The notes: a model not told the origin generated them from the letters alone. Counted from the stretch's first letter, positions 54,868 to 64,000 are shown. The stretch: DNA of 64,000 nucleotides from Streptomyces cavernicola (GCF_029968035.1 NZ_JASCIQ010000011.1:1-64000), one strand, 5' to 3'. Translations and numbers: made by a program.

Positions 54868-55170
54868 GTGCAACTGACCCCGCACGAGCAGGAGCGACTG
54901 CTCATCCATGTGGCCGCGGACGTGGCGGAGAAGCGAAGGGCACGCGGGCTGCGCCTCAACCACCCCGAGGCGGTCGCCCTGATCACCTCGCACGTGCTCG
55001 AAGGCGCGCGCGACGGCCGCACCGTCACCGAACTCATGTCCTCCGGGCGGAAGTTGCTCAGCCGCGACGACGTCATGGACGGCATCCCGGAGCTGCTCCA
55101 CGACGTCCAGGTCGAGGCGAGCTTCCCCGACGGGACGAAGCTCGTCACCGTCCACGAGCCGATCGCCTGA
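54868..55170 (+). CDS. ureA: Urease subunit gamma
   Basis: The protein has 100 residues, the normal length. The sequence [55 protein letters not shown] is diagnostic, and [20 protein letters not shown] closes the protein. It is the small structural subunit of the nickel enzyme that hydrolyses urea to ammonia and carbamate. GTG at 54868 is preferred to the ATG at 54844 because the shorter form matches family length. TAGTCT at 54751 may be the -10 of the operon promoter. First gene of ureABCFGD. Confidence 0.95.
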   Translation: MQLTPHEQERLLIHVAADVAEKRRARGLRLNHPEAVALITSHVLEGARDGRTVTELMSSGRKLLSRDDVMDGIPELLHDVQVEASFPDGTKLVTVHEPIA

Positions 55171-55186
55171 CGGGGGAGTCCTGCCG

Positions 55187-55552
55187 ATGCCTCTCGCGCC
55201 ACCCGCCGAACACGCGTCCTCCGCCGTCTCTCTCCGCCCCCTGGTCCCCGGCGAGATCCTGTACGCCGACGACCCGGTGGTCCTCAACGAGGGCCTGCCC
55301 GTCACCCGGCTCACCGTCCTCAACACCGCCGACCGGCCCGTCCAGGTCGGCTCGCACTACCACTTCGCCGAGGCCAACCCGGGCCTGGACTTCGACCGTT
55401 CCGCCGCGCGCGGACTGCGTCTGAACATCGCCGCGGGCACCGCCGTCCGCTTCGAACCCGGCATCCCCGTCGACGTCGAACTCGTACCCCTCGCCGGGCT
55501 GCGCCGCGTACCCGGGCTGCGCGGGGAGACCGGAGGCACCCTCGATGGCTGA
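55187..55552 (+). CDS. ureB: Urease subunit beta
   Basis: The protein has 121 residues. The family core is [51 protein letters not shown], followed by [18 protein letters not shown]. About 15 extra N-terminal residues precede it. It is a structural subunit of the urease trimer-of-trimers. GGGGGAG precedes the ATG at 55187, and the 3' end overlaps ureC by eight bases. Confidence 0.95.
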   Translation: MPLAPPAEHASSAVSLRPLVPGEILYADDPVVLNEGLPVTRLTVLNTADRPVQVGSHYHFAEANPGLDFDRSAARGLRLNIAAGTAVRFEPGIPVDVELVPLAGLRRVPGLRGETGGTLDG

Positions 55553-57275
55553 GCTGACCCGCGCCGCGTACGCCGATCTGTTCGGCCCCACGACCGGTGA
55601 CCGGATCCGGCTCGCCGACACCGATCTGCTGATCGAGATCGAGGAGGACCGCAGCGGCGGGCCCGGACGCTCCGGCGACGAGGCCGTGTTCGGCGGCGGC
55701 AAGGTGATCCGCGAGTCCATGGGGCAGTCGTGCGTCACCCGTGCCGAGGGCGCCCCCGACACCGTGATCACCGGGGCCGTCGTCGTCGACCACTGGGGGA
55801 TCGTCAAGGCCGACATCGGCATCCGGGACGGGCGGATCACCGGCATCGGCAAGGCCGGCAACCCCGACACGATGGACGGGGTGCACCCGGACCTGGTGAT
55901 CGGGCCGGAGACCGAGGTCATCGCGGGCAACGGCCGGATCGTCACCGCGGGCGCGATCGACGCTCACGTCCACTTCATCTCGCCGACGATCGTCGACACC
56001 GCGCTCGCCGGCGGCATCACCACCCTCGTCGGCGGCGGCACCGGACCCGCCGAGGGCAGCAAGGCCACCACCATCACGCCGGGCTCCTGGCATCTGGCCC
56101 GGATGTTCGCCGCGCTCGACTCGACGCCGCTCAACATCGGCCTGCTCGGCAAGGGCAACACGATGTCCGGCGACGCCATGCACGCCCAACTCCGCGGCGG
56201 CGCACTCGGGTTCAAGATCCACGAGGACTGGGGTGCGACTCCGGCCGTGATCGACGCCTGCCTGAACGTGTGCGAGGCGTCCGGGGCCCAACTCGCCATC
56301 CACACGGACACGTTGAACGAGGCCGGGTTCGTCGCCGACACCCTCGCCGCGATCGCCGGGCGCTCCATCCACGCGTACCACACCGAGGGCGCGGGCGGCG
56401 GGCACGCGCCGGACATCATCACCGTGGTGTCCGAGCCCAACGTGCTGCCCAGCTCCACCAATCCGACCCGGCCGCACACCGTCAACACCGTCGAGGAGCA
56501 CCTCGACATGCTGATGGTCTGCCACCACCTCAACCCGGCCGTCCCCGAGGACCTGGCCTTCGCCGAGTCCCGCATCCGGCCGTCCACCATCGCCGCCGAG
56601 GACGTCCTGCACGACCTGGGCGCGATCTCCATCATCTCCTCGGACTCGCAGGCCATGGGCCGCATCGGCGAGGTCGTCCTGCGCACCTGGCAGACCGCGC
56701 ACGTGATGAAGAAGCGCCGCGGCCACCTGCCGGGCGACATCCGCGCGGACAACCGTCGCGTACGCCGTTACGTCGCCAAGTACACGATCAACCCGGCCGT
56801 CGCCCAGGGCCTCGACCACGAGATCGGCTCGGTGGAGTCCGGCAAGCTCGCCGACCTCGTCCTCTGGGACCCGGCGTTCTTCGGCGTCAAGCCGCTGCTC
56901 GTGCTGAAGGGCGGGCAGATCGCGTACGCGCAGATGGGCGACGCCAACGCGTCCATCCCCACGCCCCAACCGGTCCTGCCGCGGCGGATGTTCGGCGCCC
57001 TCGGCTCCGCCCCGGCCGGGAACTCCCTGAACTTCGTCACGCGGTCCGCCCTCGACGACGGGCTGCCCGATCGCCTCGACAGCCTCGGCGTCGGCAAGGG
57101 GTTCGCGCCCATCAACAGCACACGCGGGGTGACCAAGGCCGACATGCGGGAGAACGACGCGATGCCGCGGGTGCACGTCGACCCGGACAGCTTCGCCGTC
57201 ACCGTCGACGGCGAGCTGATCGAGTCCGCGCCCGCCGTGGAACTGCCCATGGCCCAGCGGTACTTCCTCTTCTGA
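55545..57275 (+). CDS. ureC: Urease subunit alpha (catalytic)
   Basis: The protein has 576 residues. The nickel ligands are present: His141 and His143 in AIDAHVHF, and the carbamylated Lys224 in GFKIHEDWG. The flap-region MVCHHLNP (His pair of the mobile active-site loop) and downstream GRIGEV and MKKRRGHL elements are standard. It catalyses urea hydrolysis, supplying ammonia from urea or arginine/purine breakdown. The ATG overlaps the ureB stop. Nickel insertion requires UreF, UreG and UreD encoded downstream. Confidence 0.97.
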   Translation: MAELTRAAYADLFGPTTGDRIRLADTDLLIEIEEDRSGGPGRSGDEAVFGGGKVIRESMGQSCVTRAEGAPDTVITGAVVVDHWGIVKADIGIRDGRITGIGKAGNPDTMDGVHPDLVIGPETEVIAGNGRIVTAGAIDAHVHFISPTIVDTALAGGITTLVGGGTGPAEGSKATTITPGSWHLARMFAALDSTPLNIGLLGKGNTMSGDAMHAQLRGGALGFKIHEDWGATPAVIDACLNVCEASGAQLAIHTDTLNEAGFVADTLAAIAGRSIHAYHTEGAGGGHAPDIITVVSEPNVLPSSTNPTRPHTVNTVEEHLDMLMVCHHLNPAVPEDLAFAESRIRPSTIAAEDVLHDLGAISIISSDSQAMGRIGEVVLRTWQTAHVMKKRRGHLPGDIRADNRRVRRYVAKYTINPAVAQGLDHEIGSVESGKLADLVLWDPAFFGVKPLLVLKGGQIAYAQMGDANASIPTPQPVLPRRMFGALGSAPAGNSLNFVTRSALDDGLPDRLDSLGVGKGFAPINSTRGVTKADMRENDAMPRVHVDPDSFAVTVDGELIESAPAVELPMAQRYFLF

Positions 57276-57286
57276 GCGCCGTCGCC

Positions 57287-57961
57287 ATGAGCAGAGCCAC
57301 ACTCCTGGTCCTGGCCGACGGCCGCTTTCCCGCCGGCGGGCACGCGCACTCCGGCGGGGCCGAGGCCGCCGTCGCCGCAGGCCGGATCAAGGACGCCGCC
57401 GACCTCGCGGAGTTCTGCCGTGGCCGGCTGCACACCAGCGGCCTGGTCGCGGCCGCCCTCGCCGCGGCGGCCGCGCTCGGCGTCGACCCGCTGCTGCTCG
57501 ACGAGGCCGCGGACGCCCGCACCCCGTCGGCCGCGCTGCGCACCGCCGCGCGGAAGCTGGGCCGCCAGATGATGCGGGCGGCCCGCGCCACCTGGCCCTC
57601 CGCGGAGCTCGACGCGCTGGCCGCCGTACGGCCGAAGGGCGCGCACCAGCCCGTCGTGCTCGGGCTCGCCGCGCGCTCGGCCGGGCTCGGGCCCGAGGAC
57701 GCGGCGTACGTCGCGGCGTACGAGGCGGTCAGCGGCCCCGCCTCGGCCGTCGTACGGCTCCTGAGCCTCGACCCCTTCGACGCGACCGGCGTCCTGGCGC
57801 GGCTCGCCCCCGAGCTCGACCGGGTCGCGGCGGACGCGGGTGCGGCCGCGCGGCGGGTGCCGGACGAGGGGGTCGACGCCCTGCCCGCGTCCTCCGCGCC
57901 GCTCCTGGACATCGGCGCGGAGGCCCACGCGGCTTGGGCGGTACGGCTGTTCGCGTCGTAG
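57287..57961 (+). CDS. ureF: Urease accessory protein UreF
   Basis: The protein has about 224 residues, the normal length. The N-terminal LLVLADGRFPAGGHAHSGGAEAAVAAG is the UreF signature, and the remainder is helical, Ala-rich, with the conserved HQPVVLGL segment. It links UreG to the UreD-apourease complex during nickel insertion. The ATG at 57287 lies 11 bases after the ureC stop. Its stop is followed by the modular repeat at 57975-58133 that separates it from ureG. Confidence 0.92.
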   Translation: MSRATLLVLADGRFPAGGHAHSGGAEAAVAAGRIKDAADLAEFCRGRLHTSGLVAAALAAAAALGVDPLLLDEAADARTPSAALRTAARKLGRQMMRAARATWPSAELDALAAVRPKGAHQPVVLGLAARSAGLGPEDAAYVAAYEAVSGPASAVVRLLSLDPFDATGVLARLAPELDRVAADAGAAARRVPDEGVDALPASSAPLLDIGAEAHAAWAVRLFAS

Positions 57962-57974
57962 CGGTTCGATGTTC

Positions 57975-58133
57975 TCTCCCCACCCCGCCCCTTCCCGAAA
58001 ACCTGCGGCGCCCCGGGGGCTCCGCCCCCGAACCCCCGCTCCTCAATCGCCGGAGGGGCTGAAAATTCAGCCCCTCCGGCGATTGAGGAGGCCCGTCCGG
58101 CAGGACTTTCGGGAAAGGGCGGGGAGGGGAAAG
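57975..58133. repeat. Modular intergenic repeat, copy 7: long palindrome inside the urease operon
   Basis: It contains a perfect inverted repeat with 25-base arms and two central bases (58039-58090), read as CTCCTCAATCGCCGGAGGGG followed by its complement. Outer imperfect arms of CCGCCCCTTCCCGAAA / TTTCGGGAAAGGGCGGGG type lie at about 57988-58004 and 58108-58126, with CGGGGGCTCCGCCCCCG between. Folded RNA would be very stable. Confidence 0.9.
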
Positions 58134-58191
58134 ACCACCGTCTGAGCCCAACGCCCGCCGCCCCCTGAACCCCACAACCCTGGAGAACCCC

Positions 58192-58890
58192 ATGCACCTC
58201 GACCACTCCGACCCCCACTCCCACTCCCACGACGGCCCCGCCGCAGTAAGCGCTGACGCCGTACGGCCCGACGGGCGACGCCGTGCGCTGCGGATCGGCC
58301 TCGGCGGACCCGTCGGCTCCGGGAAGACCGCGACCGTGGCCGCGCTCTGCCGGGCGCTGCGCGACGAGCTGTCCCTCGCCGTCGTCACCAACGACATCTA
58401 CACGCGCGAGGACGCCGCGTTCCTGCTGCGCGAGGCCGTGCTGCCGCCCGAGCGGATCACCGCCGTCGAGACCGGGGCCTGCCCGCACACCGCCATCCGC
58501 GACGACATCTCCGCCAACCTGGAGGCCGTCGAGGACCTGGAGGACGAAGTGGGGCCGCTCGACCTGGTGCTCGTCGAGTCGGGCGGCGACAACCTCACGG
58601 CCACGTTCTCCCGCGGCCTGGTCGACGCCCAGCTGTTCGTCATCGACGTGGCGGGCGGTGACGACATCCCCCGCAAGGGCGGCCCGGGGGTGACCACGGC
58701 CGACCTGCTCGTCGTCAACAAGACCGACCTCGCCCCGTACGTGGGCTCCGATCTGCAGCGGATGGCACGGGACGCGAAGGAGCAGCGGGCCGAACTCCCC
58801 GTCGTCTTCCAGTCGTTGCGGTCCGAGGAGGGCGTGTCCGAGGTCGCCGCCTGGGTGCGGCAGCGGCTCGCCGACTGGACCGCCGCGTGA
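58192..58890 (+). CDS. ureG: Urease accessory GTPase UreG
   Basis: The protein has 232 residues. The P-loop GGPVGSGKT (38-46), the nickel-binding [11 protein letters not shown] motif, VESGGDNL and [10 protein letters not shown] are all standard for UreG. The N-terminus adds a His-rich segment (His 2, 5, 9, 11, 13) that can store or bind nickel; no UreE is encoded here, so this may partly replace it. GTP hydrolysis drives nickel insertion into UreC. About 230 bases separate it from ureF, unlike the close spacing elsewhere in the operon. It overlaps ureD by GTGA. Confidence 0.95.
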   Translation: MHLDHSDPHSHSHDGPAAVSADAVRPDGRRRALRIGLGGPVGSGKTATVAALCRALRDELSLAVVTNDIYTREDAAFLLREAVLPPERITAVETGACPHTAIRDDISANLEAVEDLEDEVGPLDLVLVESGGDNLTATFSRGLVDAQLFVIDVAGGDDIPRKGGPGVTTADLLVVNKTDLAPYVGSDLQRMARDAKEQRAELPVVFQSLRSEEGVSEVAAWVRQRLADWTAA

Positions 58891-59663
58891 CGGTCGGGGG
58901 CGCCCTGGCGGGCGGCGGACTTCGGGCGGCCGCCCGCATCCGGGCCGAGGCGGACGCCCGGGGGATCAGCCGGCTCCCGGTCCTCGACGGTGAGGGGCCG
59001 CTCGCCGTACGCCGGATCCGCAGCGCGGGACCGGAGGCGCGCGTCGCCCTCGTCGGCGCGATGAGCGCCCCGTTGGGCGGCGACCGGCTGACCGTGGCGG
59101 CCGAGGCGGGCCCGGGTGCGCGGCTCGACGTGACCTCGACGGCCGCCACCATCGCCCTGCCGGGCCAGACGAAGGAGCCCGCCCACTACGACGTACGCCT
59201 GAGCGTCGAGGAGGACGCCGAACTGCGCTGGCTGCCGGAACAGCTGATCTCGGCCCACGGCAGCGCCCTGCAGGTGACGACCCGGGCCGAAGTGGCCCCC
59301 GGTGCCCGCCTGTTGCTGCGCGAGGAGCAGGTCCTGGGGCGTACGGGCGAGCCCCCGGGCAACCTCACGAGCCGCCTCACGGTCCGCTGCGCGGGCCGAC
59401 TCCTCCTCGACCAGGAACTGGCCTGCGGCCCCGCCGCGCCGTCCGGCTGGGACGGCCCGGCGGCCCTCGCCGGACACCGCGCGCTCGGCCAACTCGTCGT
59501 CGTACGCCCAGAGTTGGCGGAGGCCCCGGCGCGGCCGCAGCTGCTCGGGGAGCTCGCCGCCCTGACCCCACTGGCCGGCCCGGGGCTGCTGGTGACGGCG
59601 GTGGCACCGGACGCGCTGCGGCTGCGCCGGGCGCTGGACGAGGCGGTGCGGGTGGTGGGGTAG
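58887..59663 (+). CDS. ureD: Urease accessory protein UreD
   Basis: The protein has 258 residues. The UreD/UreH features are [32 protein letters not shown], then [45 protein letters not shown]. It is the scaffold that delivers nickel to apourease with UreF and UreG. GTG overlaps the ureG stop by four bases. It is the last gene of the operon; no urea transporter or nickel transporter gene follows. Confidence 0.93.
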   Translation: MTVGGALAGGGLRAAARIRAEADARGISRLPVLDGEGPLAVRRIRSAGPEARVALVGAMSAPLGGDRLTVAAEAGPGARLDVTSTAATIALPGQTKEPAHYDVRLSVEEDAELRWLPEQLISAHGSALQVTTRAEVAPGARLLLREEQVLGRTGEPPGNLTSRLTVRCAGRLLLDQELACGPAAPSGWDGPAALAGHRALGQLVVVRPELAEAPARPQLLGELAALTPLAGPGLLVTAVAPDALRLRRALDEAVRVVG

Positions 59664-59879
59664 GCAGTGAGGGTGCCGGGGGGCGTGAGCGGGGCGTGAA
59701 CTCTCCTGCCGTGGGCGACCGGTGAGCGGAGCAGGGGCCACCGGTTATCGGATCGGTAAAGAACATGTGTCCGACCTGTTGTCAGGTACCCCACAGGCGC
59801 AAAGATCCCCCGAAGAACGCGTGACGACCTGAGAACGCGTGACGACGATCTGATCGAAACGATCTGGGGGAGGTATCAC

Positions 59880-61457
59880 TTGAGACGCACCGCAGTGCTC
59901 GGCTCGGCCGGCACTCTGATCGCGGGGACTCTCATAGCCGGTGCGATGGCGGCTCCAGCGGCCAGCGCCGACAGCGGCCCGCGCACCGCGTCCGAGGCGC
60001 GGGGCGTGGCCATCGCGGCCGCGCGCGCGGCGAAGACGGGGGTCGACTGGAAGGACTGCCCGGCGGACTGGGGGCTCGCGAAGCCCGTCCAGTGCGGCTG
60101 GGTCAGCGTCCCGCTCGACTACTCCAAGCCGAACGGCAAGCAGATCAAGCTCGCCGTGGACCGGGCCAAGAGCACCGGCACCGCGGACGAGCGGCAGGGC
60201 TCCCTGGTCTACAACCCGGGCGGGCCCGGCGGCTCCGGGATGCGCTTCCCGCTGCGCATCACCAACAAGGCCCCGCTGTGGGAGAAGACCGCCAAGGCGT
60301 ACGACTTCGTGGGCTTCGACCCGCGCGGCGTCGGCCACTCGGCGCCCATCTCCTGCGTCGACCCGCAGGAGTTCGTGAAGGCCCCGAAGCTCGACCCGGT
60401 GCCGGACTCCGAGGCCGACAAGCTCGCGCAGCGCAAGCTCGCCGCCGAGTACGCGGACGGCTGCAAGGAGCGCAGCGGCGAGATGCTGCCGCACATGACC
60501 ACCCCGAACACCGCGCGCGACCTGGACGTGATCCGCGCCGCGCTCGGCGACCGGAAGCTCAACTTCCTCGGGGTGTCCTACGGCACGTACCTCGGCGCCG
60601 TGTACGCCACGCTCTTCCCGGACCACGTGCGGCGCATGCTCGTCGACAGCGTCGTGAACCCCTCGCGGGAGAAGATCTGGTACCAGGCCAACCTGGACCA
60701 GGACGTCGCCTTCCAGACCCGCTGGGACGACTGGAAGGAGTGGGTCGCGAAGAACGACGCCACCTTCCACATCGGCGACACCCCCGAGAAGGTCGAGGAG
60801 CAGTGGCTGAAGCTGCGCGCCGAGGCCAAGAAGGAGCCCATCGGCGGCGTCGTCGGCCCGGCCGAGCTCATCGGGTTCTTCCAGGGCGCGCCGTACTACG
60901 ACTCCGCGTGGGTGCCGACCGCCGAGGTGTGGAGCAAGTACCTCGCCGGTGACGAGAAGGCGCTCGTCGAGGCCGCCGGACCGGACCTGTCCGACACCGC
61001 GGGCAACATCGCGGCGGAGAACGGCAACGCCGTCTACACCGCCGTGGAGTGCACCGACGCCAAGTGGCCCACGGACTGGGCGACTTGGGACCGCGACAAC
61101 ACGGAGCTCCACAAGGACCACCCGTTCATGACGTGGGCCAACGCGTGGATGAACCTGCCGTGCGCCACCTGGGGCGTGGAGCAGCAGACCCCGGTCGACG
61201 TGAAGTCCGGCAAGGGCCTGCCGCCGGTCCTCATCGTGCAGGCCGAGCGGGACGCGGCGACGCCGTACGAGGGCGGGGTCGAGCTGCACAAGCGGCTTGA
61301 GGGCTCCCGTCTGATCACCGAGAAGAACGCCGGCTCGCACGGCGTGACCAACCTGGTCAACCCCTGCATCAACGAGCGGGTCGACACCTACCTGCTCTCC
61401 GGGAAGACCGACAGCCGCGACGTGACGTGCGAACCGCACGCCACGCCCAAGCCGTAG
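59880..61457 (+). CDS. tap: Secreted tripeptidyl aminopeptidase (S33 family)
   Basis: The protein has 525 residues. A Sec signal peptide (RRTAVLGSAGTLIAGTLIAGAMAAPAASA) precedes an alpha/beta hydrolase of the Streptomyces Tap type. The nucleophile is Ser233 in GVSYGTYLGA; VYNPGGPGGSG and FDPRGVGHSAP are the family's oxyanion and strand motifs. VLIVQAERDAATPYEGG carries the acid, and NAGSHGV the catalytic His. It removes N-terminal tripeptides from secreted proteins. TTG at 59880 is chosen because GGGAGG precedes it. The 216 bases upstream hold a repeated ACGCGTGACGAC and the ATCTGATCGAAACGATC inverted repeat. Confidence 0.93.
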   Translation: MRRTAVLGSAGTLIAGTLIAGAMAAPAASADSGPRTASEARGVAIAAARAAKTGVDWKDCPADWGLAKPVQCGWVSVPLDYSKPNGKQIKLAVDRAKSTGTADERQGSLVYNPGGPGGSGMRFPLRITNKAPLWEKTAKAYDFVGFDPRGVGHSAPISCVDPQEFVKAPKLDPVPDSEADKLAQRKLAAEYADGCKERSGEMLPHMTTPNTARDLDVIRAALGDRKLNFLGVSYGTYLGAVYATLFPDHVRRMLVDSVVNPSREKIWYQANLDQDVAFQTRWDDWKEWVAKNDATFHIGDTPEKVEEQWLKLRAEAKKEPIGGVVGPAELIGFFQGAPYYDSAWVPTAEVWSKYLAGDEKALVEAAGPDLSDTAGNIAAENGNAVYTAVECTDAKWPTDWATWDRDNTELHKDHPFMTWANAWMNLPCATWGVEQQTPVDVKSGKGLPPVLIVQAERDAATPYEGGVELHKRLEGSRLITEKNAGSHGVTNLVNPCINERVDTYLLSGKTDSRDVTCEPHATPKP

Positions 61458-61472
61458 GCCGGGAAACGCGGT

Positions 61473-61512
61473 CGAGGGGCGGCCGGAGTCGACTGACTCC
61501 GGCCGCCCCTCG
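61473..61512. terminator. Strong bidirectional terminator between tap and plsC-like genes
   Basis: Perfect 18-base arms (CGAGGGGCGGCCGGAGTC with its complement at 61495-61512) flank a GACT loop. It sits between two convergent stops. Confidence 0.85.
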
Positions 61513-61552
61513 GCGTGCCGGCCCCGCTGGGGGCACCTCCGCAACTCCGCTG

Positions 61553-62326
61553 CTACGACCCGGACTTGTCGTCCTTGGCCGCCGCCCGCCGCTCCTTCTC
61601 GGCCGCCTTCTCCGCCTGCTTGGCGGCCTGCTTCTCCGCCTGCTTCTCCGCCTGTTCCTCGGCCTTCACGACGGCCGCGTAGCGGTCCACGTACTCCTGG
61701 TCCGAGAGCCCCAGGATCGCGTACATGATCTCGTCCGTGACCGCCCGCAGGACCGCCTTCTCGCCGTCCATGCCCTCGTAGCGGGAGAAGTCGAGGGGCG
61801 CTCCGAAACGGATCGTCACCTGCCGGAACCGCGGCAGCTTCTGGCCGGGCGGCTGCGCCTCGAACGTGCCGATCATCGCGCACGGGATCACCGGGACCTG
61901 CGCCTTGAGCGCCATCGCGGCGACGCCGACCTTGCCCTTGTAGAGCCGCCCGTCGTGCGAGCGCGTGCCCTCCGGGTAGATGCCGAGCAACTCGCCCTTG
62001 CCGAGCACCCCGAGACCCTCGCGGATCGCCGCCTGGCCGGCCTCCTTGCCCGAGCGGTCCACCGGGATCTGGCCCGCGCTGTGGAAGAACGCGGCGGTCA
62101 GCCGGCCCTTCACACCGGGGCCCGTGAAGTACTCGGCCTTCGCCAGGAACGTGATCCGCCGCTTGATGATGGCCGGCATCAGGAAGTGGTCGGCGAACGA
62201 CAGGTGGTTGCCCGCGACGATCGCGGCGCCGTCTTCGGGAATGTGCTCCAGGCCCTCGATCTTCGGTCGGAAGATCAGCCGGAGCAAGGGCCCCAACAGC
62301 ACATACTTGAGCACGTAATAGAACAC
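61553..62326 (-). CDS. 1-acyl-glycerol-3-phosphate acyltransferase (PlsC family)
   Basis: The protein has 257 residues. A hydrophobic N-terminus (FYYVLKYVLLGPLLRLIF) anchors it; the acyltransferase motif NHLSFADH (HX4D, His41-Asp46) and the phosphate-binding EGTRSHDG motif are intact, as are VPVIPCAMIGT and GAPLDFSRYEG. It makes phosphatidic acid or a related lipid from acyl donors. The C-terminal 40 residues are a Lys/Glu/Ala-rich helix (AEEQAEKQAEKQAAKQAEKA), probably a surface helix or coiled coil. The GTG start is at 62326. It converges on tap. Confidence 0.93.
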   Translation of the reverse strand: MFYYVLKYVLLGPLLRLIFRPKIEGLEHIPEDGAAIVAGNHLSFADHFLMPAIIKRRITFLAKAEYFTGPGVKGRLTAAFFHSAGQIPVDRSGKEAGQAAIREGLGVLGKGELLGIYPEGTRSHDGRLYKGKVGVAAMALKAQVPVIPCAMIGTFEAQPPGQKLPRFRQVTIRFGAPLDFSRYEGMDGEKAVLRAVTDEIMYAILGLSDQEYVDRYAAVVKAEEQAEKQAEKQAAKQAEKAAEKERRAAAKDDKSGS

Positions 62327-62471
62327 GGGGTCCCCTCGTTTTCCCGGGGCCGCTCAGCGGCGGTGTTACTGCAGGTCATCTGTGGTGTGAGGGTGAGAAG
62401 TGTATGTGCGGACGCCGCCGGGTGTAACCACTTCCGGCTCTACTGGCGGGTAGGGCGCGGGCGTTGCAGCA

Positions 62472-62508
62472 CTGCGGCCGCGCGGGCGGGTGCCCGGCGC
62501 GGCCGCAG
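62472..62508 (-). terminator. Terminator after the M14 carboxypeptidase gene
   Basis: Perfect 12-base arms CTGCGGCCGCGC and GCGCGGCCGCAG enclose a further GGGC/GCCC step, 17 bases past the stop at 62525. Confidence 0.8.
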
Positions 62509-62524
62509 CGTGGTGGCACCGTCG

Positions 62525-63580
62525 TCAGCAGGTGCTGCACTGCTCGGGGAGGGTGTCCCAGAAAGAGGTGTCGGCCCGGTCGACGGAGCCGTCGGCGATC
62601 GACCGGATGGTGGCCTCCATGGTGAGGACCGACTGCCGGATCAGGTAGCCGTTGGACTTCTGCCCGAGGACGTACGGCTCGTACTCGTGGTCGCTCATGC
62701 CGCGCATCTCGAAGAGGAGCGTGGCGATGCCGTACTCGGCCGCGATGCCGTTGCGGCCGATGGTGTTGGCCGTGCCGCCCGCGTAGCGGCCGATGTGGCC
62801 CCAGCCGGTGCTGTCGACGTTCTCGTACACGACGGAGCCGAGCCGCTTGGACCGCTCGACCAGCTCGGGCGAGACGTCCGGCGTCGTCGGGTGCAGGATC
62901 GAGCCGGACACCAGGTCCCCGTTCACGCGGGACTGGGTGCCCTGGTGGTGCAGGTCGATCGCGTAGTCGATGTCGTAGGCGCGCAGCACGTTCTGGTGCA
63001 GGGCCTTGGTCTCGGGCTGCTCCTTGGCCACGTGATCGCGGTTGAGGTCGACCTCGTTGGCGTTGTAGCGGGTCAGATGGCGTTCGCCCTTGGCGAGGTA
63101 GCCGTCGAGCGGGAAGTTCACGTCGCCCATCGCGCCGTCGGCGTTGAACATCGGGATGAACAGGACGTTCACGTCGTCGAGCAGCGCGGCGTTGTGCTTC
63201 GAGGCGAGGGACTTGATGGTGTGCAGCATGGCCTCGGTGGTCAGCTGCTCGTTGCCGTGCTGCTGCGCCAGGTACAGGATCGTCGGGTTGTCCGGATCGC
63301 TCATGTACTTGGCCAGGTGGATGTCGCGGCCCTTGACGGTCTGCCCGATGACCTCGAGCTCCATGGCGTCCTGCTTGGCGTCCTGGTCCTTCAGGAAGCC
63401 GGCCACGTCGTCGTACGTGGACAGGATCGAGGTGTTGACCGTCTCGTTGCCCTGGTAGTCGGGGCCTTCCCCGACCGCGGCGGCGTTGCCCGCGAACAGC
63501 GTCCCGGTCAGCAGCAGCGCGCCGGTGAGGGCCGCGGTGGTCCTGCGGGCGGAGCGAGGAAAGCCACTGGATCTGCGCAT
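62525..63580 (-). CDS. Secreted M14 family zinc carboxypeptidase
   Basis: The protein has 351 residues. A signal peptide (RTTAALTGALLLTGTLFAGNAAA) is followed by the M14 fold: Zn ligands His108 and Glu111 in QQHGNEQ, the His pair in IDLHHQGTQSR, NANEVDLNRD typical of substrate binding, and the catalytic Glu in LLFEMRGMS. It removes C-terminal amino acids from peptides outside the cell. It ends with two Cys (QCSTC). The 298 bases upstream (63581-63878), shared with the divergent partial gene, contain no recognised feature. Confidence 0.93.
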   Translation of the reverse strand: MRRSSGFPRSARRTTAALTGALLLTGTLFAGNAAAVGEGPDYQGNETVNTSILSTYDDVAGFLKDQDAKQDAMELEVIGQTVKGRDIHLAKYMSDPDNPTILYLAQQHGNEQLTTEAMLHTIKSLASKHNAALLDDVNVLFIPMFNADGAMGDVNFPLDGYLAKGERHLTRYNANEVDLNRDHVAKEQPETKALHQNVLRAYDIDYAIDLHHQGTQSRVNGDLVSGSILHPTTPDVSPELVERSKRLGSVVYENVDSTGWGHIGRYAGGTANTIGRNGIAAEYGIATLLFEMRGMSDHEYEPYVLGQKSNGYLIRQSVLTMEATIRSIADGSVDRADTSFWDTLPEQCSTC

Positions 63581-63878
63581 GTGTGTTCGTCCCTGGTGTC
63601 TCGGGCGGGGGGCGGCCAGTGGGGGGCAGCGGAGCGGCGAGCTTAATGATCAACATGAAAGCCCGTCAATGCCCTTGTATGTCGACGAAGTTGCCGCAGA
63701 GGGCGGCGAGTTGCAGGAAAAATCCCGAAAGTACGTGGTCGCTGCAGGTAGAACGGCTGCCGCGGCCCGGACCGGGGGCGCGACAGGAGCAAGACCCCGT
63801 TCACAGATGACGGGCGGCTGCTTAGAGTGGCGCTCGCCACCCCTCGGACGTGCATGACGACACCTGAGGAGCAGTCAA

Positions 63879-64000
63879 TTGTCCGCTCGAAGATGGATTG
63901 CCACGCTGGCGAGCACGGCCCTGATCGCGGGTCTCTCCACCGCGGCCGCCCACGCCGGCGACGGCGCGATCCCGCCCTGGGCCCACTGCGGCACCGAGGC
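63879..64000 (+). CDS. N-terminus of a secreted protein, cut by the window edge
   Basis: TTG at 63879 follows GAGGAG at 8 bases. The first 41 residues are SARRWIATLASTALIAGLST, then AAAHA and GDGAIPPWAHCGTEA, a clear Sec signal peptide with an AHA-type cleavage site. The IPPWAHC start of the mature part recalls secreted Tap-type hydrolases, but too little is present to say. It continues past the right end of the window. Confidence 0.7.
   Translation, partial: MSARRWIATLASTALIAGLSTAAAHAGDGAIPPWAHCGTE

Noticed and set aside
1..64000. CRISPR arrays, tRNA or rRNA genes, prophage or integrative element
   Set aside because: I saw no spaced identical repeats of CRISPR type, no tRNA-like T-loop and A/B-box patterns, and no integrase, transposase or structural phage gene.

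Overview
The window is chromosomal DNA of a Streptomyces or very close relative. GC content is very high, almost every third codon position is G or C, GTG and TTG starts are frequent, and many families are typical of Streptomyces: a WhiJ/AbaA-type regulator set, an ECF41 SigJ, DUF574 methyltransferase, DUF6328, secreted tripeptidyl aminopeptidase and a c-di-AMP riboswitch on an NlpC/P60 gene. From memory, the order purB ... bio genes ... ure genes ... tap matches the S. coelicolor region around SCO1230-SCO1254. I saw no rRNA, tRNA, CRISPR array, integrase or transposase.

Layout. 1-2.05 kb: a membrane protein and a class I isoprenoid-enzyme homologue, with less GC-biased codons than the rest. 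2.05-9.7 kb: a membrane-anchored EEP hydrolase, small proteins, an alpha/beta hydrolase, an Lrp regulator divergent from a rhodanese, an SDR and a DUF885 peptidase. 9.1-17.2 kb: a second Lrp regulator divergent from a Cys/Met-metabolism PLP enzyme, a membrane ACT-GNAT fusion, PhoD, two small proteins, a hydrolase and SigJ. 17.4-23.6 kb: a GntR regulator with a DasR-type operator, a ROK regulator, and a two-component system beside an ABC-2 transporter. 23.7-31 kb: a methyltransferase, mug-purB, a NACHT-domain NTPase (the best candidate for immune or signalling function) and an SGNH hydrolase. 31-42.2 kb: an ABC-F protein, two CNNM/CorC-type transporters, a GNAT, a membrane Ser/Thr kinase, a MacB-like ABC system and an RHH-Doc-like toxin-antitoxin pair.

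42.2-47.8 kb holds the biotin genes: bioB-bioA-bioD on the minus strand and bioF divergent, with palindromes between. 47.8-54.7 kb is regulatory: an XRE/DUF397/ATPase triad, DUF6328, a riboswitch-controlled NlpC/P60 gene, a ClpP paralogue divergent from an orphan YefM-type antitoxin, and a TetR-controlled membrane protein. 54.8-59.7 kb is the urease operon ureABCFGD, interrupted by a long palindrome. 59.9-64 kb encodes secreted hydrolases (Tap, an M14 carboxypeptidase and a partial secreted protein) and a PlsC acyltransferase.

A modular GC-rich repeat family recurs seven times, always at gene 3' ends, and a different short palindromic repeat is inserted in frame in the PLP enzyme. Several genes appear to be transcribed without leaders.
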